Part shown: positions 1-6,114 of the stretch, piece after piece
Position numbering within the stretch: position 1 is the stretch's first letter
Layout: each line of letters begins with the position of its first letter
Assembly: GCA_021800645.1 (NCBI GenBank)
Contig: JAJYYT010000014.1
Span: forward strand, 1-14,740
Length of the DNA: 14,740 nt
Source: Actinomycetes bacterium
GTDB taxonomy: Bacteria > Actinomycetota > Acidimicrobiia > Acidimicrobiales > RAAP-2
Reading direction: 5' to 3'
Position numbers and translations under genes: made by a program
Notes under the pieces: generated by a model
What the model was told of the DNA's origin: nothing
Seen by the model: only the letters and a program-made list of their open reading frames with translations
Databases searched by the model: none

Positions 1-468
1 CTTGGCCCGGACCACGAAGATGCCCGGTGGGTCCCCGGTGAAGCGCGCGTGCAGGATCTGGGTGCCGCCGAAGATCGGGTGCTCGGTGACGAGCGTGCCG
101 TCGCGGGAGGCGAGCCCGGTCACGTTGGTGAGGACCGGTCGGTCGAGGCGCGCCGAGAGGCGGCCGGCGACGTCCCGGCCGTCGTAGGAGGCGGGCACGA
201 AGAGGGCGTCGGGCCGCTCGCCGGACGAGATCAGCCCCGAGATGGCGGCGGCGACCGGCGCACCGGGGAGCGCACCGGCGAGGTCGCCCACGTCGTAGAC
301 GCGCGACGCGCCGTACTCTGCGAGCGTGGCCGCGTGCGACGCGGTGTCGGGGCCCCAGGCGACGGCTTCGACGGTGGTGGCGAGCGAGCGAGCCTCGGTG
401 AGCAGCTCGAGCGTGAGGGGGGTGAGGCCTTGCTCGGCGGACTCCGCGAGCACCCAGATCTTTTCCAT
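1..468 (-). CDS. etfA: Electron transfer flavoprotein alpha subunit, N-terminal part
   Basis: This is the first 156 codons of ETF alpha; the rest, including the FAD-binding C-terminal domain, lies beyond the left edge. ETF is an alpha/beta heterodimer that takes electrons from flavin dehydrogenases such as acyl-CoA dehydrogenases and passes them on to the respiratory chain. The visible protein begins MEKIWVLAES and has the alternating strand/helix pattern of the N-terminal ETF domain. It includes family-typical stretches such as PDALFVPASYDGRDVAGRLS and the later segment ending in FVVRAK. The ATG is one base after the etfB TGA, and an AAGGTG ribosome binding site sits inside the end of etfB, so the two are almost certainly co-transcribed and translationally coupled. 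The beta-before-alpha order is the usual bacterial one. Identification is secure because the partner subunit is adjacent. Confidence 0.93.
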   Translation of the reverse strand, partial: MEKIWVLAESAEQGLTPLTLELLTEARSLATTVEAVAWGPDTASHAATLAEYGASRVYDVGDLAGALPGAPVAAAISGLISSGERPDALFVPASYDGRDVAGRLSARLDRPVLTNVTGLASRDGTLVTEHPIFGGTQILHARFTGDPPGIFVVRAK

Positions 469-469
469 C

Positions 470-1249
470 TCAGATCACCTTCAGCTGCTCGAGGAAGGCG
501 ATGATGCGCTGCGCGCCGTCGCCTTCGTCCACCACGATCTCGCCGCCACCGCGCGACTCGGCGTCGGCGACGTCGACCACCTCTTGGCGCGCGCCGGCGG
601 CGCCTACCTCCGAGGCGTCGATGCCGAGGTCGGCGAGGCCGAGCACGTCGATGGGCTTCGACTTGGCCGCCATGATCCCCTTGAAGGACGGGTAGCGGGG
701 CTCGACCACCCCGGCGGTCACCGTGACCAACGCGGGCAGCGGGCACTCCACGTCGTCGTAGCCGGCCTCGGTCTGCCGCTCGACCCTGAGGGTCGTGCCG
801 TCGGTGGACACGCGCTTGGCGAAGGTCACCGACGGCATGCCGAGCAGCTCGGCGAGCTGGACGGGCAGCGTCCCGGTGTAGCCATCGGTGGACTCGGTGG
901 CCGCGACGACGAGGTCCGGCTCGGCGCGGCGGACCGCAGCGGCGAGCACCTTGGCCGTGGAGAGGGCGTCGGACCCCGCGAGCGCGGGATCGCTCACGAG
1001 GATCGCCTTGGCCGCGCCCATGGCGAGCGCGGTGCGAAGCCCCGAGATCTCGCCGCCCGGGGCCATCGAGACGAGCGTGACGTCGCTCCCTTCGACGTCC
1101 CCGGCCAGTTGCAGGGCCATCTCGACCCCGTAGGAGTCGGCGTCGTCCATGATGAGCTTGCCTGACCGGTCGAGCGTGTAGGTGTCCGGCTGGAGCGACG
1201 CCGGCACGGCCGGGTCCGGGATCTGCTTCACGCAGACGACGACGTGCAT
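470..1249 (-). CDS. etfB: Electron transfer flavoprotein beta subunit
   Basis: A 259-residue ETF beta subunit, normal length for the family. It pairs with ETF alpha and binds AMP structurally while the heterodimer carries electrons from soluble dehydrogenases. The N-terminus MHVVVCVKQIPDP is typical, the middle has the ETF core (MGAAKAILVSDPAL, then ATESTDGYTGTLPVQLAELL), and the C-terminal part carries the beta-subunit signature region VEPRYPSFKGIMAAKSKPI. I chose the ATG at 1249 because homology begins there. The reading frame stays open upstream through the 11-bp repeat, but that extension is low-complexity Gly/Arg/Ala. No convincing Shine-Dalgarno precedes this ATG. An AACAAT hexamer ends 6 nt before it, which would fit a leaderless transcript, although no good -35 accompanies it. 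The stop is one base before etfA. Confidence 0.95.
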   Translation of the reverse strand: MHVVVCVKQIPDPAVPASLQPDTYTLDRSGKLIMDDADSYGVEMALQLAGDVEGSDVTLVSMAPGGEISGLRTALAMGAAKAILVSDPALAGSDALSTAKVLAAAVRRAEPDLVVAATESTDGYTGTLPVQLAELLGMPSVTFAKRVSTDGTTLRVERQTEAGYDDVECPLPALVTVTAGVVEPRYPSFKGIMAAKSKPIDVLGLADLGIDASEVGAAGARQEVVDVADAESRGGGEIVVDEGDGAQRIIAFLEQLKVI

Positions 1250-1307
1250 GGTCGCATTGTTGACGACGCTGCGCGGTCCTCGCCATTCCGCGCCCGTCCC
1301 CACCCTC

Positions 1308-1383
1308 CCGCGCCCCATCCGCGCCCCATCCGCGCCCCATCCGCGCCCCATCCGCGCCCCATCCGCGCCCCATCCGCGCCCAT
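1308..1383. repeat. 11-bp tandem repeat, seven units, G-rich on the etfB sense strand
   Basis: Six perfect copies of CCGCGCCCCAT run from 1308 to 1373, followed by a 10-bp variant that lacks one C (1374-1383). On the minus strand each unit contains a GGGG run, giving G4 tracts every 11 nt with 7-nt spacers in the region 59-134 nt upstream of the etfB start codon. The 11-bp period is close to one helical turn and is not a multiple of three, so the array is not a coding repeat. Confidence 0.95.
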
Positions 1384-1659
1384 CCCGCCTTCCCCGGCGG
1401 GTCGCACGCGCAGCGCGCGTCTGAAGCGTTACGCTCAGGCGAAGTTGTGACGGACAACTGTTTTCGACCTCACAAGTGCCGGGTATAGCAACTCCTGTGA
1501 CCTACGGGTGTTGCGCCGCCGGGCCCAGCCGGGGCTCGGCCGCGCAGACGCGTGGGCTCCGGCGCGGCGCTCGGGCTCGGCCCTCCCGGCCTGCGCTCGC
1601 GAGGTGCGGGCACGCCGCGACGACCCCGCCGGAAGAGGAGGGCGGCCACCCGTCACTCC

Positions 1660-1687
1660 TTGCAATTCCGAGTCGTTTGCCTATAAT
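1660..1687 (+). promoter_or_regulatory. Predicted sigma-70-like promoter for whiB
   Basis: TTGCAA at 1660-1665 and a perfect TATAAT at 1682-1687 are separated by 16 bp, in an AT-rich pocket within otherwise GC-rich DNA. Transcription would start near 1694, giving a leader of about 70 nt before whiB. The hexamers match the consensus well; actual use is inferred. Confidence 0.6.
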
Positions 1688-1733
1688 CCCCAGAGATCGA
1701 GATCGCACAACGGCTATTGTTTTCGGCCGGATA

Positions 1734-1749
1734 TGTGAATTCGTTCACA
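1734..1749 (+). promoter_or_regulatory. CRP/FNR-type operator upstream of whiB
   Basis: The 16-mer TGTGAATTCGTTCACA is an inverted repeat with 6-bp perfect arms and matches the CRP consensus TGTGA-N6-TCACA at all ten defined positions. It ends 16 bp before the whiB ATG and just ahead of the Shine-Dalgarno. In M. tuberculosis, whiB1 is known to be controlled by the cAMP receptor protein Rv3676, so a CRP-type site here is biologically coherent. Relative to the predicted start near 1694 the site is centred about 48 bp downstream, which would favour repression unless another promoter is used. Confidence 0.7.
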
Positions 1750-1752
1750 ATC

Positions 1753-1757
1753 GGAGG
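1753..1757 (+). promoter_or_regulatory. Ribosome binding site of whiB
   Basis: GGAGG lies 8 nt before the ATG at 1766 and decides the start, because other in-frame starts downstream (for example the ATG at 1775) lack one at this spacing. It is only 3 bp past the CRP-type palindrome. Confidence 0.8.
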
Positions 1758-1765
1758 ACCGACGT

Positions 1766-2104
1766 ATGGCACTGATGTGGAACCGGACGGTCGACTGGGA
1801 CGCCGGTGACTGGCGCCGTGTGGCTGCCTGCCGCAACACCGAGCCCGACCTCTTCTTCCCCGTCGGGTCCACGGGCCCGGCGATCGAGCAGATCGAGGCC
1901 GCAAAGCGCGTGTGCCGAACCTGCGAGGCGCTGGAGCCGTGCCTCGACTTCGCGCTGGCGACCAATCAGGAGTCGGGCGTCTGGGGCGGGACCTCCGAGG
2001 AGGAGCGCCGCAAGCTGCGCAAGGTGTGGCTGGCCGCCCGACGCAGCTCGAGCGCGTCCGCCACGCCGTCGCGCTCGATCACCTCGGTGTCCCTCGGGCG
2101 CTGA
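1766..2104 (+). CDS. whiB1: WhiB-family iron-sulfur transcriptional regulator (WhiB1-like)
   Basis: A 112-residue WhiB-like (Wbl) protein, an actinobacteria-specific family that binds a [4Fe-4S] cluster, responds to NO or oxygen and acts through the primary sigma factor. The four cluster ligands are visible as Cys22, Cys50, Cys53 and Cys59 (C-X27-C-X2-C-X5-C). They are followed by the GVWGGT turn at 71-76 and a basic segment (RRKLRK, 81-86) expected to contact DNA. The stretch ACRNTEPDLFFPVGSTGPA is close to what I recall of mycobacterial WhiB1. The convergent pdtaS-type kinase reproduces the M. tuberculosis whiB1-pdtaS neighbourhood, which supports the WhiB1 assignment. The C-terminus extends about 20 Ser/Arg-rich residues beyond the conserved part. 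The gene has its own predicted promoter and a CRP-type operator just upstream. Confidence 0.95.
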   Translation: MALMWNRTVDWDAGDWRRVAACRNTEPDLFFPVGSTGPAIEQIEAAKRVCRTCEALEPCLDFALATNQESGVWGGTSEEERRKLRKVWLAARRSSSASATPSRSITSVSLGR

Positions 2105-2108
2105 GCAC

Positions 2109-2130
2109 GCCGGGCAGCCGAGCTCCCGGC
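2109..2130 (+). terminator. Hairpin after whiB, candidate terminator
   Basis: GCCGGG (2109-2114) pairs perfectly with CCCGGC (2125-2130), and AGC/GCT inside extends the stem past a one-base bulge. It begins 5 nt after the whiB stop in the convergent gap with pdtaS. There is no U-tract, so it would be the U-less type often proposed for high-GC actinobacteria. Confidence 0.45.
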
Positions 2131-2135
2131 CCATC

Positions 2136-2167
2136 GCTCAGCGTCCGCTCAGCGTCGGCGCTCAGCG
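2136..2167. repeat. Three copies of GCTCAGCG in the whiB-pdtaS gap
   Basis: GCTCAGCG occurs at 2136-2143, 2147-2154 and 2160-2167; the third copy overlaps the pdtaS stop codon. The spacing is irregular (11 and 13 bp) and no function is evident. Confidence 0.7.
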
Positions 2168-3679
2168 CTGCGACGGCGGGAGCCGGATCTCTACGACGGT
2201 GCCCCCGCCCTCGGCGGTGCCCATCGTGATGGAGCCGCCGAGCTGGCTCACCACGAGGTCGCGGACGATCGACAGTCCGAGGCTGGTCGTGCGCTCGATG
2301 TCGAATCCGGGCTCGAGCCCCCGGCCGTCGTCTCGGACGGTGACCTCGAGGCCCCGGGCCCCGTGCGCGAGGGTCACCTTCACGTGGCCGACCGGCTGGG
2401 CCTGGGCCCCTGTGCCGTTCCCGTCGCGGTCGCGGTCGGCGCCCGCGGAGCCGCTCACCGCGCCAAACGCGTGCTCGACCGCGTTCTGCAGGATCTCCGC
2501 GAGGGTGACGGCGAGAGGGGTGGCGACGTCGGCGGTCACCTCGCCGAGATCGCCCTCGACGGTGATCTCGACAGGGTTCGACGAGACGACCGAGTCCTGG
2601 GCCATCCGCACGAGCGACCCGACGATGTCGTCGAAGGGCACCTGGTCGCCCGGGTCTCTCGACAGGATCTCGTGGACCACCGCGATCGACCGCACTCGCC
2701 GCTCGGCCTCCTGCAGCGCTGCCTTGCCGTCGGCAGACGAGAGGCGTCTCGCCTGCAGACTGAGGAGCGAGGAGATCGTCTGAAGGTTGTTCTTGACCCG
2801 GTGGTGCACCTCTCGGATCGCGGCGTCCTTCGAGAGGAGCAGGCGGTCGAGCCGGCGCACGTCGGTGACGTCGCGAAGCAGGATCACCGCGCCGTTGGCG
2901 ACGTGGTGGCGCAGGAGGGGGATGCACTGCACCAGCACGATCACGTCGGGTCGGCGCTCCACCTCCTCGACGACCGGGCGGCAGGCGGTGAGCGCCCAGC
3001 GCACCGCCGACGTCTCGACGCCGAGCTCTGTGAAGTCGTGCCCCTCGGGGGTCGAGTAGACGCCCATGCGGTGGAGGGCGTTGATCGCGTTGGGTGACGC
3101 GAATTCGATGCGGCCCGCGCCGTCGACGAGCACGAACCCGTCGCCGACCCTCGGCGTCTCCTCGGTGCCCACGTCCTCCTCTGCGAAGGGGAACTCCCCG
3201 TCGATGATCATCTGCACGAGCCGGCCGAACACGTCGAAGTAGTTCTTCTCGTACATGCTGATCGGGGTCGCCACCGCCCGCGAGTACACGCGCACCATCA
3301 CCGCGATCTCCCTGTCGCCGAAGCGCACGGGGACGTTCTCGACGGGCACCGACTCGCCGATCAAGGGGTGGTGGACCGCGCCTCGGACGACCTCCCCTCG
3401 CTCCAGCGCCGCGGCGGCCAACGACCACGACGACCGCCGCACGGTCTGTCCCACGAGGTCCTCCTCGAGCAGCGTCGGGCGGTTGCTCGGCCGGATCTGG
3501 CCCATCACGACGAACCCGGGCTCTTCCCCGGGGATCGGCGAGGTCGGAACGACGAGCAGGAGGTCCGAAAAGGACAGGTCGGCGAGGACCGACCAGGACC
3601 CGAGGAGCCGCTGGAGGTGCGCGAGCTCGGACGGGGTGAGATCGGTGCAGGTGAGCGCGAGCTCCGCCGGCGTCGTCAC
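2162..3679 (-). CDS. pdtaS: PdtaS-type cytosolic sensor histidine kinase
   Basis: A 505-residue soluble kinase, the usual length of PdtaS, which phosphorylates the antiterminator-type response regulator PdtaR. Residues about 5-155 form the N-terminal GAF-like domain of this family (SWSVLADLSFSDLLLVVP; later VYSRAVATPISMYEKNYFDV). Residues about 180-275 form a PAS domain. The HisKA_2 H-box EVHHRVKNNLQ is at 290-300, with His293 as the probable phosphoacceptor. The catalytic domain shows the N-box EILQNAVEHAF (395-405), DDGRGL (450-455) and GLSIV/GGGT (468-494). A short Asp/Gly-rich insert at about 409-428 interrupts the ATPase domain. There are no membrane segments. The GTG start overlaps the TGA of the PHP gene (GTGA), with AAAGG upstream. 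The frame stays open to 4198, but that extension overlaps the PHP gene and is arginine-rich noise. No PdtaR gene is visible in the window. Confidence 0.92.
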   Translation of the reverse strand: MTTPAELALTCTDLTPSELAHLQRLLGSWSVLADLSFSDLLLVVPTSPIPGEEPGFVVMGQIRPSNRPTLLEEDLVGQTVRRSSWSLAAAALERGEVVRGAVHHPLIGESVPVENVPVRFGDREIAVMVRVYSRAVATPISMYEKNYFDVFGRLVQMIIDGEFPFAEEDVGTEETPRVGDGFVLVDGAGRIEFASPNAINALHRMGVYSTPEGHDFTELGVETSAVRWALTACRPVVEEVERRPDVIVLVQCIPLLRHHVANGAVILLRDVTDVRRLDRLLLSKDAAIREVHHRVKNNLQTISSLLSLQARRLSSADGKAALQEAERRVRSIAVVHEILSRDPGDQVPFDDIVGSLVRMAQDSVVSSNPVEITVEGDLGEVTADVATPLAVTLAEILQNAVEHAFGAVSGSAGADRDRDGNGTGAQAQPVGHVKVTLAHGARGLEVTVRDDGRGLEPGFDIERTTSLGLSIVRDLVVSQLGGSITMGTAEGGGTVVEIRLPPSQR

Positions 3680-4668
3680 GGCCAGGCCTTTGCTGGGGGC
3701 GGGCCGGCGGCATGCGGTCCGGCGGGCTGCGGTCCGGCGGGCTGCGGGCCGGCGAGCTGCGGGCCGGCAGGCTGCGGGCCGGCGAGCGCGAGCGTGTGCG
3801 GCTGGCGGCGGCGGAAGCCGGTCACGTGCCTGACGCCGACCGACGCGAGGAGCTGGTGGAGCTCGCCGACGCGGTCGGCCACGTGCGAGAGGCGGTGCGC
3901 GTCCGACGCCGTGGTGAACGGCACCGCGCGCGCGGCCAACCGAGCAAGGAGCCCCTCCGCCGGGTACTGCTCGGCCACCGGCTTGCGCCAGCCCGCCGAG
4001 GACACCTCGGCCGCCATCCCGCTCTTGGCGGTGGCCTCCGCGATCCGGTCCCACCACTCCTCGGGGTGCCCGGGCACCCGTCCGGCGACCTTGATCACGT
4101 CGGGATGTGCGAACACGTCGCACACGCCCGTCTCCGACAGCTCGACAAGGGCGCCGGTGTACGCGTCCCAGCAGCTGTCGACCTGCCTCGTCGACCACTC
4201 AGCCATGGAGACCGCGTCCTCGAGGTCGTCGAAGCGCCAGCCGTCGACCCAGTGGACCGAACCCAAGAGGACGTCGAAGGGGTACTGGTCGAGCAGTGCC
4301 GCCACTTCCGCCATCCGGCCGCGGTAGTAGTCGACCTCGAGACCGAGGACGACGGGAAGGCCCTGGCGCTTCGCCTCCAGGACGGTCTCGACGTAGCGGT
4401 CGAGGTCGGCCGCCACGTGGAACCGCCAGTACTCGGCCATCGACCGGCGCAGGTGGACGGGCACGTCCTCGTCGTCCCAGAAGCCGCCGAGGAGCCGATC
4501 GGCCTGGACGAAGCGGAAGAGGTGCTCGGTGAGGGCGACCTCGGCGACCCCGGCCCGCTCGGCGCGCTCGCAGTAGGCGGCCACCTGTGCGATCGCGAGG
4601 GGCGCGTCGCGCTGGGAGTGCGGCCACAGGTGCAGGTGGTAGTCGAGCACCGACGTATTCCAGTCCAT
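3676..4668 (-). CDS. PHP-family metal-dependent phosphoesterase (histidinol-phosphatase-like)
   Basis: A 330-residue PHP-domain protein. The metal ligands of the family are in order: His11 and His13 (YHLHLW), Glu48-His49 (TEH), Glu111 (LEVDYY), His139 (GSVHW), His188 (FAHPD) and Asp256/His258 (SDAH). This fits a trinuclear metal site hydrolysing phosphate monoesters. The closest named family is HisK-type histidinol-phosphate phosphatase, but no histidine genes are nearby, so the true substrate may differ. The catalytic domain ends near residue 290 and is followed by a tail of PAGPQ-type repeats (about 295-323), encoded by a 15-bp DNA repeat. The stop overlaps the pdtaS start. The ATG at 4668 lacks a strong ribosome binding site, and a GTG codon six codons later is possible. 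It lies 48 bp after the second ATPase gene, in the same direction. Confidence 0.88.
   Translation of the reverse strand: MDWNTSVLDYHLHLWPHSQRDAPLAIAQVAAYCERAERAGVAEVALTEHLFRFVQADRLLGGFWDDEDVPVHLRRSMAEYWRFHVAADLDRYVETVLEAKRQGLPVVLGLEVDYYRGRMAEVAALLDQYPFDVLLGSVHWVDGWRFDDLEDAVSMAEWSTRQVDSCWDAYTGALVELSETGVCDVFAHPDVIKVAGRVPGHPEEWWDRIAEATAKSGMAAEVSSAGWRKPVAEQYPAEGLLARLAARAVPFTTASDAHRLSHVADRVGELHQLLASVGVRHVTGFRRRQPHTLALAGPQPAGPQLAGPQPAGPQPAGPHAAGPPPAKAWP
3699..3788. repeat. 15-bp coding tandem repeat, six units
   Basis: Six near-identical 15-bp units (consensus GCGGKCCGGCGRGCT on the plus strand) run from 3699 to 3788. The two at 3714-3743 are identical and the others differ by one to a few bases. 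Because 15 is a multiple of three, the array encodes a PAGPQ/LAGPQ/PAGPH pentapeptide series in the C-terminus of the PHP protein on the minus strand. Confidence 0.93.
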
Positions 4669-4716
4669 CCGGCCCGCGCGACGGTGTCATGGCGCCATGC
4701 GGTCCCCTCGTCCCGG

Positions 4717-6114
4717 TCAGCTCCACATCATCGCGCCCAGACCGAGGAGCCCTTCCATGTCGACGATGTCGGCGTCGAAGAACGGCACGGTGGCGAGCAC
4801 CTCGGGCCTCGTGGCGAGCTCCGCCTGCTGCTCGGCCTCGCGCCGAGCGACGACGCCGAAGTTCAAGAAGCTCTCTGCGACCTCGCCGAGGACCCGCGCC
4901 GTGAGGTCGGGGTCCGTGCCGAGCCGCCCGCCGAGCCGTTCGGCGACCGACGGCGCGCCGTCGCGCAGCTGCTCGGCGAGCGTGGCGGCGTCCCGGTCTC
5001 GGAAGTACGCCGGGAGCACCTTGTTCAAGATGATCGCCCCGAGAGGCAGCTTCCGCGCGACCAGCGCCCTGGCGAAGTACTCGGCCTCGCGCACCGGCGT
5101 GGCCTCGAGGGTCGACACCACGAGGAACGTCGTGCGCCGGTCCGCCAGCAACCGCGTGACCGCCTCGGCCCGCTCGACGAAGCCCGAGTACATCGATTGG
5201 AAGAGGAGGAAGAACTCCGCGATGTCGCCGAGGAACTGCGTGCCGAGGATCCGGTCGGCCACCTGGTAGAAGGGGCGCGAGGCGAGGTTGACGACGCGCG
5301 AGCGGTAGGACGCCGTGAGCCAGCGCAGCAGCCGGCTCGAGAAGAAGTCCGCCATGCGCGCGGGCGCGTCGAGGAAGTCGATGGCGTTGCGGGTCGGCGC
5401 GGTGTCCACGACGATGAGGTCGTACTTGCCCTGTGCATGCAGATCGAAGAGGCGCTCCATCGCGATGTAGTCATGGCTCTGGACGAAGCGGCCGGAGATG
5501 TTGCGGTAGAGCGGGTTCGCCAGGATCTTGTCGCGGGTGCGGGCGTCGGGCGCGTGCCGTCGGATGAGCGCGTCCCAGCTTTCCTTGGTGTCGAGCATCG
5601 CCGCCCAGAGCTCGCCGCGCGGCGACGACCCGGTGACGGCGCGGAACAGCTCGTCGGGCACACGCCGCTCCGTGTTGCCGAGGCCGTGGACGAGGAGGCC
5701 GTCCTGCAGGGTGCCCCCGCCCGCCTGGGTACCGCCGCCGCCCGGCCCGCCCCACAGGCCCACCGCGTCGGCGAGGCGACGCGCGGGGTCGATGGTGAGC
5801 ACGAGGACGCGGCCCCCGTGGTGGTAGGCGGCCATCGCAGCGGTCGCAGCAGCCGTGGTCGTCTTCCCCACCCCGCCCGGACCGCACGCGATCACGATCT
5901 CCTTCGAGGCGACCAGCCCGTCGAGCGTCCCGTCCTTGGGGCGCCCCGGTGGCTGCGCGGGGTCGTCGAGGTCTTCCGGGCGCGCGGGCGCTGCGCCTTC
6001 GTCACGCTGCCCTCGCCGGCCCGGCGCGCGCGTCTGGCGGCCGGGCGTGCCCGAACGCCGTGCCAGGCCCGGCATGCCGGAAAGGCCGGGGAGGCTCGTG
6101 AGTCGGGGCGTCAC
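4717..6114 (-). CDS. GET3/ArsA-like ATPase, second of a pair (Rv3680-like)
   Basis: A 465-residue P-loop ATPase of the ArsA/GET3 class. The deviant Walker A GPGGVGKTTT is at 78-87, LTIDPARRL at 106-114 and the switch segment VVDTAPT at 235-241. The long helical insert after it (MADFFSSRLLRWLTASYRS) is typical of the mycobacterial Rv3680 group. Rv3679/Rv3680 have been studied as bacterial GET3 homologues (BagA/BagB), so a chaperone or membrane-protein-targeting role is plausible; arsenite export is not indicated because no arsB or arsR is present. The first 70 residues are Pro/Gly/Arg-rich and longer than I expect for the family. The GTG start is nevertheless supported by a GTGA overlap with the upstream ATPase stop and an AGGAG about 9 nt upstream. 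A shorter form starting at the ATG for residue 14 cannot be excluded. Confidence 0.9.
   Translation of the reverse strand: MTPRLTSLPGLSGMPGLARRSGTPGRQTRAPGRRGQRDEGAAPARPEDLDDPAQPPGRPKDGTLDGLVASKEIVIACGPGGVGKTTTAAATAAMAAYHHGGRVLVLTIDPARRLADAVGLWGGPGGGGTQAGGGTLQDGLLVHGLGNTERRVPDELFRAVTGSSPRGELWAAMLDTKESWDALIRRHAPDARTRDKILANPLYRNISGRFVQSHDYIAMERLFDLHAQGKYDLIVVDTAPTRNAIDFLDAPARMADFFSSRLLRWLTASYRSRVVNLASRPFYQVADRILGTQFLGDIAEFFLLFQSMYSGFVERAEAVTRLLADRRTTFLVVSTLEATPVREAEYFARALVARKLPLGAIILNKVLPAYFRDRDAATLAEQLRDGAPSVAERLGGRLGTDPDLTARVLGEVAESFLNFGVVARREAEQQAELATRPEVLATVPFFDADIVDMEGLLGLGAMMWS

Larger units (their letters stand above)
1250..1765. other. Non-coding divergent intergenic region between etfB and whiB
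   Basis: These 516 bases separate the divergent etfB (minus) and whiB (plus) genes, and I find no credible gene in them. The etfB-proximal part holds an 11-bp tandem repeat (1308-1383). The centre (about 1500-1650) is very GC-rich and shows no structure I can assign. The whiB-proximal part is distinctly AT-richer and carries a sigma-70-like promoter (1660-1687), a CRP-type palindrome (1734-1749) and a ribosome binding site. Around 1445-1475 there is a widely spaced TTGTGA ... TCACAA pair (19 bp apart), which I do not call an operator. Confidence 0.8.

Noticed and set aside
326..1165. Plus-strand 279-codon frame across etfA/etfB
   Set aside because: It is antisense to two genes with unambiguous ETF motifs and shows no domain of its own.
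1308..1383. CRISPR array
   Set aside because: The units are 11 bp with no spacers and no cas genes are present; it is a simple tandem repeat.
1445..1475. Second CRP-like site from TTGTGA and TCACAA
   Set aside because: The half-sites are 19 bp apart, far from the 6-bp spacing of CRP-type sites.
3680..4198. N-terminal extension of pdtaS up to an ATG at 4198
   Set aside because: It overlaps the PHP gene in another frame, is arginine/alanine-rich noise, and family homology starts at the GTG at 3679, giving the normal PdtaS length.
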